A stretch of 64,000 nucleotides of DNA from Diphasiastrum complanatum (taxonomy: Eukaryota; Streptophyta; Lycopodiopsida; Lycopodiales; Lycopodiaceae). Under the pieces are notes generated by a model. It made no database searches. It worked only from the letters and a program-made list of their open reading frames with translations, and had not been told where the DNA came from. The translations under genes were made by a program, and so were the position numbers. This document shows, one piece after another, positions 49,101-61,100 of the stretch; position 1 is the stretch's first letter; the number at the start of each line of letters is the position of its first letter. Where the stretch lies: the NCBI GenBank assembly GCA_029204225.1, contig CM055105.1, positions 18,269,226-18,333,225 of the forward strand, given 5' to 3'.

Positions 49101-52100
49101 GAAACTCAAGAGGGAAAATACTAGTCACTTTTAGCATTTGGTAAGTATGACCAACCAAAAATACTATCATCGAAATGCTCGTCTGTAACACCAAAAAGTC
49201 TAAATAAGACGTGAGCATAAAACTGCTTCACATGAATGGTTTCAAAAACTCTATTACGATAACATAAATGCAAAAAAGATCTCCCTATATCACTGTTAGT
49301 AGTAAGCTGAAGTCGATCAGTCGCACAAGTAGTAATTTCCCTTCTTTATGTCATGTCTTCATCCTGCACATCGATCAATTCCTGTAAAAAATCAACCTCT
49401 TAACTAGTAACTCGTTCTTTGCACTACCGCTTTGCCCTTCCTTTCCCTTGAAACCAGAAAATCTTCTTTTCTTTCCCGTTCCTGAACCGGAGACAACTGA
49501 GTTTGGATTGTTAAAGGTTGAAGTTGTCCGTTCTTTTGCTTGTATTTTGGAAGTATTTGTCTTGGAGGGTAGAGAAAGTCAGTCTTTTCAATAAACGTTC
49601 AATTTCACGGATGTTTTCGGCATCCCCCAAATGTGCTAAGAGTATGGTAGAAGGATCTTTGGCAAGTTCAATAGAAGTGCCAATCATGTATTGTCTGATA
49701 AAGAGGAAGGTCAGATGTGCCTTAACGACATCTCTAGCGGGTTTGTGCAACCACATAAAAAATGCATTCATCTGATTTTGAAGTGAGGCCCCAGGGAAGA
49801 ATTTGCCTAGATTGTTCATCATATACCAGCGGCATGGTCAAACCAAATAATAGAGTTGTTTTTACATTTGTCCCCACACCTACATTTGAAGACAGGCCTC
49901 TTCCAGTTCCAAAGTCTAGCTTGATAAAGGTTCATTCATGTTTAATTAAAACACCATACTTACCAAATGGCGTTCTATATCCCTGCATTGCAAAGTTCCA
50001 GTAGGGCCTTGTGAACACCTACTTGTTGCCAACTGGAGTGAAATATCATTATCCTCCAGAGCGGTAGTGATCTCCAAGAAACCAGCAACAACATCTTCTA
50101 CTTTGGTGTACTTAAACGGGCGATCATCATTCAATGAGCCCGCAAGTTTGAAGCCGTATGGAACATCAACGATGTAGAGAGTACAAATTTGGAGATCTCT
50201 CTGGCATCACCTTGTTGTACTGTATAAAAACAAGGAGGATCATCAACAGATTTGGGAATAAACGTCTCTTTGGGATCATCATCAACATTTGAGTCTCTAG
50301 TCTGTTGAGATTCTCTGTGTTTTTTTTTGGCCTTTGCTTTTTGCAGATGAGTTCTAAACTGCTCAGGAAGCTACCCACTCTTTTTATCTTCAGAACTCTG
50401 TGAAAAATAGAAGCACACTTATGCTAAACATGGATTTATAAAATGTTAAACTAAAATCTTAAGAAGAATAATTTAGAAAGATTTGACAAGAGTAGAAATC
50501 CACTTATGCTGAGCATGCCATTCAAATGTAACAATTGTTACTAGTGACATAAACTTATGCTAAGCATGAGTGATAATCTTATGAAACTGTAGGAAAGCAA
50601 GAGACAAGTCACCAAGATCTAGTTATTAATCAATCTCCACAAGAAACAAGAGAGAAGAGGCTGGGCGCCCAACTCTAAGAGAGAGAGAGAGAGAAAAAAA
50701 ACAGCAACAAGAGCAATGGAGAGCCAAACTGTATAAAATGGAATACACAATGAGCATCTATGTACTCTACCTGGATGTGACCAAATGCCACCAAACCCTA
50801 AGGTTAACCACTTACTAAATGTAGGGCACCCCCAAAAGTCAAGATAGGGCCCCTAAACAAAATTAGACCCCTAAGGACCCACGAGTCAGTACATGACCAA
50901 AATTGGGTCCAACTGAACTTAAGACAAACTTAAGATGGCCTAAATAACTAAATACCCATGGTTACACAAATCTCGACCTTTTGGGTCAAAGTAACCTATG
51001 GATTAACTTCAGCATAGTCATTTATTTCTAACACCCTCCTTAAATGACAATGCAAAAACTGAAATCTTCACTATGTAACAAAACCAACATGTGGTATCAA
51101 ATTTAAAGCTTTGCATAAAGCTTCAAATCTGACTCTAGGCAACGCCTTAGTGAAGAGGTCCGCAATATTATCCTCCGTAGGACAATATTCAAGTAAAATG
51201 TCGCCATCATGAAGTCTCTCCCGAACAAAGTGATAATGGATCTCGATGTGCTTCGTCCTCGCATGAAAAACAGGATTCTGTGCAATGGCAATAGCACTTT
51301 GACTATCACTCAAGGTAAGAGTGGCTGAGGGCTCGCCAAACTTCATGTCAACAAGTAGTCTTCTCAGCCATAAACACTCTGTCGTGGCTGAAAATATCGC
51401 TCTATATTCTGCCTCACTAGAAGAAGTAGCAACAGTGGGCTGCTTTTTACTTGACCACGAAATTGCAGAATTACCATAAAAAAAGCAATGTCCACTTGTA
51501 GAGCATCTAGTGTCTTGATCTCCACCCCAATCCGAGTCACTAAAACCAACCAAACATGCATCATCACAAGCAGGAAAAACCAGTCCATGACTTCTTGTTC
51601 CTTGAAGATATAGAAAGATCCTCTTCAACGATTTCCAATGTGATGTCATCGGGGCATGCATGAATTGACTCATGAGTGAGACACTATAAGAAATGTCCGG
51701 TCTTGAATTACATAGGTAAATGAGACAGCCAATAGCTTGACAATATAAAGTAGTGTCAAATGATTCACCATCACCTTGACTACTTAATTTCAGACCTATC
51801 TCCATAGGTGTAGCAACCGGCTTGCAATCTTCCATCTTGAACCGCTTCAAAATCTGCCCAATGTAACGTTCTTGAGAGATGAAAATTCCAACACCTTGTA
51901 CAAATCAAGACCAAGATAGAAGTGCAATAGGCCTAAATCTGAGGTTTCAAAAACCATACCAAGATCAAGTATTATAGCATCAATCTGCTGCTCAATACTT
52001 CCCGTAATAATAATATCATCAACATAAAGCAAAATAATGATGATATAATCTGAAGTATGCTTGACATAAAGAGTAGATTCGCTAGGACTATTAGTAAACC

Positions 52101-55100
52101 CTCGATCACAAAAATAAGCAAGTATCTTTTGATACCACATCCTCGGAGCTTGCTTCAGTCCATAAAGTGCCTTCTTGAGAAGACAAACTTTATCTTCTTG
52201 GCCTTCAACCAAAAAACCAGCAGGTTGTTGAAGGTACACTTCCTCATTGAGATCACCATTGAGGAATGTTGTCTTTATGTCAAGTTGCCGCAAACGCCAA
52301 CCAAAGTGGGCAGCCAAATAGGTTACTACCCTCACGGTAGTCATCCGAGCAGTAGGAGAAAAAGTCTCCTCATAATCAATCCCCTTTTGCTGAGCATAGC
52401 CTTTGGCAACGAGCCTTGCCTTGTACCTTTCAATGGTACCATCTGCCTTATACTTGATTTTGTATATCCATTTAGAACCAATTGCCTTCTTCCCATGAGG
52501 AAGATCAACAAGAACCCAAATCTGGTTCTTCATAAGTGAGTCATACTCATCTTGCATCGCATCCTCCCAACGATTTACTCCCTTGGCCTGCTCATAGAAA
52601 ACAGGTTCTTCTGCAACATCTCCATGAGATGTAAGAGCAAAATCTGAAAAATCAGCATAGTCCACTGATTTTGTAGAGGCACGTGTCTTTCCATCATAAA
52701 ATGAACTTACTTTGCTGTCCCGCAAAGTCGACAACAGCCACCGTGGGACTGTTTTGGGCTGTCCAACAGCCATGTCTCTTCTTACAATTTGTTGTCCAAG
52801 ATCTTCCGACACCGCACTTGGCTGTCCAAGATCTTCCAAAACTGGTCCTTGCTGTCCAACAGTTCCTACAGGCTGATTTTGAGCAACAACGGGCGGTTCT
52901 TGATGAACATTAGGCTCTAAACTTGATGAGGTGTTGGGCAGGTCGAAACTGGTTGATTGCTGCCCCTTATCTCCAACAATAGAAGATGGTACCAAATCTG
53001 GAAAAACTTCAACATTCACACTCTGTGGGCTGTCCCCCTTCAAGATATGAGTTGGGGCCACATCCAATGAATTCTTTTCATCAAAATGCACATCACGACT
53101 AACAATAATCTTATTAGTGCTCAAATTGAACAGCCTATAGCCTTTGCTTTCACTACTATAGCCAACAAAAACACATTTAACTCCTTTATCTGCAAGCTTT
53201 GTACGAAGTTTATCCGGAACAAAAGCATAAGCCGTACAACCAAAAATGCGAAAGTGAGAAATTGTAGGCTTCTTTCCATACCAAACTTCATAAGGAGTTA
53301 ATACTTTCAATGCTTTAGTAGGACAACAATTGCTTATGCATGCTGCCGTTATAACCGCTTCAGCCCAAAACTTGTGAGGCAGCCCCTTTGCTTTGAGCGT
53401 GCAACGGGCCATCTCCATGAGTGTGCGATTCTTTCGCTCGGCAACACCATTTTGTTGAGGCGTATAGGGAGTTGTCATTTGATGTAGAATTCCCTTTTCT
53501 CGAAGAAATGCACCGAACGTATTCTTAATGTATTCCCCTCCTCGATCGGTGCGTAGGGTCGTCAAAGAATGCCCAAACTGATTTTCCACCATTGCTAGAA
53601 AATCTTTGAAACGTTGAAAAACTTCCGATTTAGCCTTCATAAAAAAGATCCATGTAAAACGGGAAAAGTCATCAATAAAAGTCACAAAATAGATGCACTT
53701 TCCAATGGATTCGGTCCTCATTGGACCACAAACATCACTATGAACCAAATCAAATTTATCAAGAACCCTTATAGTTCCATCAATTGGAAAAGGTTTCCTT
53801 TGAAACTTTCCAAGTATGCACCCCTCGCATACATGCCCTTCCGGCTGCTCAATAGTAGGAATGTCTTCTACCATATTAAATGTCTTCAGCTTCTTCAAAC
53901 TTGCAAAGTTGAGATGCCCAAACCTTGCGTGCCACAATTCAGCCAACTCCAATGATTGTGATGTAGAAGCAACAAGACATGTAGAGGGAATTCGTCGCTC
54001 ATAGGTATCCATAATGAATAAGCCAGCATGCATCGTTCCCGAAACAATAATCAAGAGTGATCTTTTAGGATCTTTGACAAGACACTTACCTTCTTTGAAC
54101 TCAACAACTAGTCCTTGCTTCAACATAGTTGAAACCGAAAGAAGATTCTTCTTGATTCCCGGAACATAAAGCACATTCTTAATGTACTTTTCTTCACCAT
54201 TAGGCAAAATGATGGCTACAATTCCAATTCCATGAATAGAATAAGATGCATCATCCGCAAATTGTACCTTACTTCCATTTTGCACTTCTACTAATAAGTA
54301 AATGCTTCTTTGCGAGAAGTCATATGACGAGTAGCACCACTATCAATCACCCATTCAATGGGCTGAAAATTAGCAACTTGCAAAACAAAATCTGAATTTC
54401 TCATAGATGTAGTAGTACTAGTAGAAGCAATAATATACACAAAAGCATAGTCTTGGTTGAAGAGATCACCACTAGCTTCAAGCTCTTGCTCCAAAGTAGC
54501 AAGTGAAGCACTAGTATCAATTCCTTTACTCTCCTCTTTCGCAAGCTTCTTCTTACAATCCTTGATGAAGTGCCCATACCTTTTGGAATAATGGCACTTC
54601 CCTTTCTTCTTTTGAGTGTTGACATCTTGACCTCCAACGGGCTTTTGCTCATCCTTGGAAGGAGGCTTCCCCTTTCTTTTTGACTTGCCTTTGCCCTTGC
54701 CTTTCGTGAAGAAAGCTTGATCTTGTTGAGTGTCACCCGCAAAGTTTTGCCTCGTTTGCTCCTCTTGAAGAAGCAGCCCAAAAGTTCATCAAAGGAGAGT
54801 TGTTGTCCCCTAAGAGAGATACTCAAAGATGAAGATAAGATGAAGGTAATGAGTTGAGAGTAATGGAAACAAATTGAGCATCCTCAATTATCTCATCAAT
54901 ATTGAGAAGCTCCTCACGAAGATCCTTGATCTTCGTCAAGTGATTGGTCACTTGATCCCCTTCTTGCATCTTCAACAAAGAAAGCTGATTTTTGAGATAC
55001 ACCACTCTTGCTGGATTTTTGACTCTATACATAGTATAAAGTGTATCCCACGCACTTTTAGATGTCTTACAAGACCTAATATGAGGTAAGATAGATCTTT

Positions 55101-58100
55101 TCACAACAAGAGCAACCATAGAATGTGCTTGTGCATCCCTTCTATCCCACTTCTTTTGTTCTTCCGAAGATGGAGAAGATGATGTTGATGATGATGATCC
55201 ACGAGGTGTAGGAGGTGCCAAAGACGGAGGCCTTTCCTCATCACCATTGACCAAATCCCACAGCCCTTTCGCTATGAGAAGATTCTTCATCATGTAACTC
55301 CACAAAGAGTAGTTTGTGCCATCCAACCGATCTTCACTAAACAAAGAACCGAAAGCTTCCGATTCTTTAGCCATTACCTCCAACAAAATTTCAGCTTGTA
55401 GTAGATAGGAAAGAGAGCCTTTCCACAACCAAATCTACTCGAAAATTTGCAACAAACAAAGAACTGAAAGTAGGAGCACAAGATGTCTTTCAATCTGCAA
55501 CCAAAGTGCCCAAAAGATAATGGATAGATGGCTGTGTTTCTGCACAAAAAAACCAGCTTCTTGAAAATTAGGTTAGCTTCGATTGAAGCCTACACCGAAA
55601 CCCAATTAGGAAGCCAAATAGTGTGATCAACACACACTCCAATAGGGCTGTTGAAAGCACCCTACTACTTGCTGAGAATCTGCAAATTTCCAGCCACAAG
55701 TTGACCTAACCCTGAATAGGGTTTGCTGAATTTTGGGCGCCCTCCTACACAAATGCAAACCTGAAAACAAAAACAGCAAGATAAAGAGACACCACAACCA
55801 AAAATCAGTTGCAAAGTTTTGGGCGCCCTCCTCCAAACAAAACTTGCTGAAAACTGGTTGCATAAAAATCAGATTTGAGATTCTGATTTTTGGGTGCCAA
55901 AAATTGCTCCTCCAATATCTCTGATGGCCGCCCTCCTTCAACCTGAAAAGAGACAAAAAAGCTGATCCAAACTCCACTTGAAAAGATCAGCAAGATGCTA
56001 AAATTTCACAACAAAAAGCAGAGAAGCTCCTCTTCTGGTAGGGCACCAACAAAACAAGCTTGTTGCAGATCCGGTAGCTCTGATACCATGTAGGAAAGCA
56101 AGAGACAAGTCACCACGATCTAGTTATCAATCAATCTCCACAAGAAACAAGAGAGAAGAGGCTGGGCGCCCAACTCTAAGAGAGAGAGAGAGAGAGAGAA
56201 AACAACAACAAGAGCAATGGAGAGCCAAACTGTATAAAATGGAATACACAATGAGCATCTATATACTCTACCTGGATGTGACCAAATGCCACCAAACCCT
56301 AAGGTTAACCACTTACTAAATGTAGGGCACCCCCAAAAGTCAAGATAGGGCCCCTAAACAAAATTAGACCCCTAAGGACCCACGAGTCAGTACATGACCA
56401 AAATTGGGTCCAACTGAACTTCAGACAAACTTAAGATGGCCTAAATAACTAAATACCCATGGTTACACAAATCAAAGTAACCTATGGATTAACTTCAGCA
56501 TAGTCATTTATTTCTAACAAAACAACAATATAAAACATCCTTGCTAGCCGGCTCTAGATTAATTCTAGCCCCAGGTAGATTTAAATTAGAGTATGGGGCT
56601 GAGGTCTCTTAGAGGGGCTAGGATGTACTCCTTTAGCAAGCTTTGTTTTATATCCTCTCAATTTAGGTGGGGAGGATGCATCTTGGATTTTTTCCAAACC
56701 AGTATGTTTTCTCTTTGGAGTTGACATTAATCCTGATCCAGTAGTAGAATCAAGTGTTTGGGTGTCTTTTTGGGTAGAGGAAGCCAAGCACTTGCGAGAG
56801 GATAATGATCTCGCAAATTTTGCAAGCACATGGTCCTTTTTTCCAGAGCTTCAGCAGCCATTTGTATTGTAGCTTTTAATTTTTTAAGAAAAATAACTAG
56901 AGTAATTATAAAAAAACCATACCCATGCTAAGCATAAAAAGATAACTAATACTCAAATTTTGTTCCAATGCAAAACAGAAGTTTCGAAGTATGGCATGCT
57001 CACAAAGACGGATCTTCATGAACCCGTTCTCTAGAATGTACAAAAATATTTTCTTGTCAATTGCTCTTACAACTAGATTTGTAAATCCAGCATCCTCGTC
57101 TGCAACCGCTACCTTCCAAAGCATGTGTCCTTGTGCTTTGAAGGTAGATGGCCCTTTGCTAGAAGTATCAGCTGAAAATGTCCTCTGATTCTAGCCCAAG
57201 TCTGCTCAAAAGGGCAACGAGAAGGCTCAAATTTATTCATGCGAATGATAGTTTCAAAAGCTACAGGAGTCTCAAGTGCGGGACTTTTGTGTAAGGCAGC
57301 AAGTTTGCAAACTTGTATTTCTTTTTCAACATGATCCAGAGATCAATGGGAATAGGAGCAAGAAAGTTGACAAATGGAAGACTCCACAAATTGTAAGCAG
57401 TAAGAGCAGATTTAAACTCAATGATTCTACTGGGGACAAAAGGAACCTGGCAGATTTTGGATTGACAAAATTCATAGGTGGATTGGCCACCAACAACACA
57501 AATATCTTGAGGAAAAATCTGGGATACACTATCCTCATCTAGGTCATCAATAAAAACAAGAGGATGTGGTGACAAAGGGGTTAGAATAGGGGAAGGAAGG
57601 TTCAGCAGGAATATTACCATTCTCTTTTTCCAAGCACATAAAGATTTTCCTCCAAGCTGATGCATCCAGTGCATTTGCAACTTGCTTTATGTAGGTAGCA
57701 ACGTGTAGGTCTGTCAGGCAGCGATCAAACAGTAGTGATCAAAATCCAGATCAGGCCTCCTATAGCCAGCGATTTTCAAGGTCTGACACCTTTGTAGTAA
57801 CGAACAAGTCAGAGGTTAACTTGCGAACTGTCAGCAGCAAACAAACTCAGGTCTTTCCTTCAGCAATCCAGAATCATATATGCAACAATCAAGTACTACA
57901 GGTCTGATCCAGCAACGATCAACCTGTAAATAGCCAACAAACTGGTTCCAATAGCAGTCCGGTGATCTGATTCCAGAAATTCAGATCTGAAAATAGCCAG
58001 CAAAGAGGTCCACCTATAAACGTTGTCCTACTAACAACGTCGACTCCACATGCAGCTTCAACCCTTCTCCTTGCTAGCACCAAACCTTCTTCCACAAAGC

Positions 58101-61100
58101 TTCCACCCTTGTAGATGAAGACCAAAATTGAGAGCTGGCTAGGGACACCACTTGCACCTACTTTTATCCTTTGAAAATGATGGCCAAATCAATGCCCTAT
58201 GAATTCATTCCATTCGTTGGAGTACCTCCTTGGTCTCTCAAATCGCGAACCATGCTCTGATACCATGTTAGAAAACCGGCTTGATCATACAAGTAACCCA
58301 AGACAAGATTACTATTGTGATGAAACAATAGCCAAACACATGAGAGAGAACACAAATGATGAGAAACTCCAACTATGTCCCATTGCTAATGAGGTAGGCC
58401 GCACTACAAACCATAGTTGCAGCGAATCGCGATTCGCCAGTTTCGCGATTCGGGAATCGCGATTCGCTGCAGCAAATCGTGGACAGAATAGTTAAAAAAA
58501 AAAAAACAGAAACCCGATTTTCGGCCTCCTCCTCGCGCACAGAACCGTGCCAGCAGTGGAGGAGGCAAATTTCTTTTCTGAGAGCTATGGACGTCCAATC
58601 TTCGCAAGTGAATACTTGGCAAGCATCTACTGGACGATACGGAGTTGGTGTGCACGGTGCCGGGTGGGTCTGAGCTTCGTGGAGAGCGAAACGACCAAAT
58701 TTCGATATTTGGTAAGTGTAGGCTTGATTTTTTGCAATTGTTGAAATTGAGCTGTAGGCAACCAAATCGAGCGTAGTTTGGCTCTAGACCACCTTTCTTC
58801 ACGTCCACAGTGATTTTTACAGCATCAGTTTCAGCCGTCACGACACGCCTAGCGAGATTTGAACACCACATTCCAAATGCTTGTGTATTTTGGCCATTTC
58901 CACAGAATGGCTTGTTGGAAACCGAGTGAGGTGATGTCTGAGCCTAGAATGCATTTCCACATGCTTGCACAGACTCCTATGACCTCCGTTCCACCCGTCT
59001 ACGTCCGTATCACAAATTTCAATTTTCATGCCCTGATTCCATACTTTTTAGGGTTTAAGCGTGGACCATCGTGCAAACATCTGCTAGGGGCGCGGTTTCG
59101 GCCCACACTGCACTCTTTTATGCCTGCACGGACTCCGACACTAGCGTCAGTCGCCTGTTATCCCTCATACAGAAATTATTCTATCCCACGCCCTAATCTC
59201 ATGTTCTTCTTTGGCACTTGATATAATGTGTGAACTGGAATCGTTCTGATGTATGCTCTGGTATTTTGAGCTCTATTTGAGCTCGGTAATGTTGTTCAAT
59301 ACAATGTATTTTTTTTTCTACTGAACGTTTGCCTAATTATTTGTTGTTTGCAGGTTTAAGGTCGTGTTGATACGATGCCAGTGCGGGACCGAGGCCTTTG
59401 GGCCGAGGTTGAGCTTACCGACGGGGATGTGGGCACACACCATGGCTCAGGCACCCGCAGATGGAGATGCTTGCAAAGCGGTGGTCACTTCACGGGATCA
59501 CTCACCAGGGTTAGGGCTCACTTGCTGCGGGTCAGAGGGCCAGATGGGCGGACATTGGGCATATCTGATTGCCCCAGGATTCCTGGTGAGGATCTGCAGA
59601 GGTTGTCTACCATGTACGGGCCACAGGGTTCTGGACAGGGACAGGCAGCAGGAGCAGCTACAGGTAGGCATGCAAGAGGGCTCACAGGCAGACAGGCAGG
59701 GCCTACCATGGATATTGGGCCCAGTACATCACGGGCAGGGCATGGTATAGCTGCAGGGCGTAGTACATCATGGGTTGGGCATGACTGCAGTATTGTACTC
59801 ATTGGTAGTGTCTAAATTTGAGGGGTCCTACATGTGCCATGTTTTTCCTTTTGCCGATAGGTCCGATGCTGGCCAACATTGCAAGCCAGCTGCTCGCATT
59901 TGAGCGCTTCCAGTTTCCTTTCGATGGAGAGCAGAGTCGGCGGAGGGAGGATCAGCTGAGGCCCGTTACATGGTGGTGCATCCACGGGCGCAGCACAGGT
60001 GACCTGAGGCGATTGGCTGAGAGAGTCCTTGCACAGGACTGTTCTACAGGAGCTTGTGAGCGGAATTGGAGCACTTGGGCCTTGTATCACACGCAAAAGA
60101 GGAACAGGTTGTCCATCGAGCAGTGTAGGCGGTTGGTGTTTGTGAACACCAATGGCCATATGCTGAGGCGCACACGAGGAGAGGGTCAGATGCTCGAGGT
60201 GAGTCACATCATCACCCCTTTTTTCTTGGTATGCTTTGATGAATTGATTTGTTTTCAAAATATGCAATGAGTTGCACAATACCTGCCTAACAACAATGTA
60301 CTGTTTTTGGTTGCAGGTGGACCCCGACACTTGCTTGGTGGATTCGATAGCTGCTGCTCCTCGGGCACCACCCACATAGGAGGAGATGGATGATGAGATC
60401 CATAGAGAGCTCTACAGACAGGCACAGGCTGACGCACGGGCTTTACGACGGCAGAGGAGGACAGAGAGGCAGAGGGAGAGCGCTGAGGAGGGAGATGACG
60501 AGGTCTCGGAGGGTGGAGAGATGCTTGGGGCAGACTATGTGGAGGAGGAGGAGTGGGTTGAGGGAGATACAGAGGAGGACGAGGAGATGTGGGCGGAGGC
60601 ACAGGGGGATGACCTGGCTGACCTGCTGGTGGACCCTGATGCAGAGACAGAGGAGGAGCCAGCCATTCCTGCACGTAGGCCTAGGGGGAGACCTAGAGGT
60701 TCTAGGAGGGGGGGGCTGAGTACTCTTTTTGTAGACAAGAGTGGAGCATCACAGGCAATCGTCGGCCAGGCATCATCACAGTGGGTAGGGCCATCCCAGG
60801 GCGTAGGGTTACGGCCACCTGACACACAGGCGCGACGGAGTAGACACAGGGCTGGGGGCAGCCAGATGGGGGCCAGAGGAGGGGAGAGAGGCAGAGGCAG
60901 AGGCAGAGGTAGAGGCAGGGAGAGGGGGGTGGTCCAGAGCCAGGGCACGCAGCAGGGATCTAGAGCACGCAGCAGAACCAGGGCCACACCACGACATATG
61001 CTTCTTGGTTTCCAAGGGGAGGCTCGAACCTGGGACCAAAGAAACTTTGGATGCCAAGCTAACCAGTTGAGCCAACCCCGTTGGGTCCCACACCACACCA

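Larger units (their letters stand above)
50588..56519 (-). mobile_element. Full-length Ty1-copia retrotransposon (5.9 kb), two LTRs
   Basis: 3' LTR 50588-51033 (446 bp) and 5' LTR 56089-56519 (431 bp), TG...CA ended, nearly identical: a handful of substitutions, a GA-tract difference and one 15-bp length difference. PBS TGGTATCAGAGC (56077-56088, minus) abuts the 5' LTR and an AAGGAGGG polypurine tract abuts the 3' LTR. Flanks share AAAC (50584-50587, 56520-56523), a probable short target-site duplication. Gag and pol read in the expected order but with a few breaks, so the copy is young yet probably not self-sufficient. It is inserted in, or beside, the Penelope-like remnant. Confidence 0.95.

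Noticed and set aside
50800-50815. Telomeric repeat beside the Penelope-like element
   Set aside because: Only single AAACCCTAA-type words occur (within the copia LTR); no array.
61001-61092. Functional tRNA gene
   Set aside because: A and B boxes are present but the acceptor stem has mismatches, no clear anticodon loop could be set, and a 17-bp duplication shows it is an insertion.
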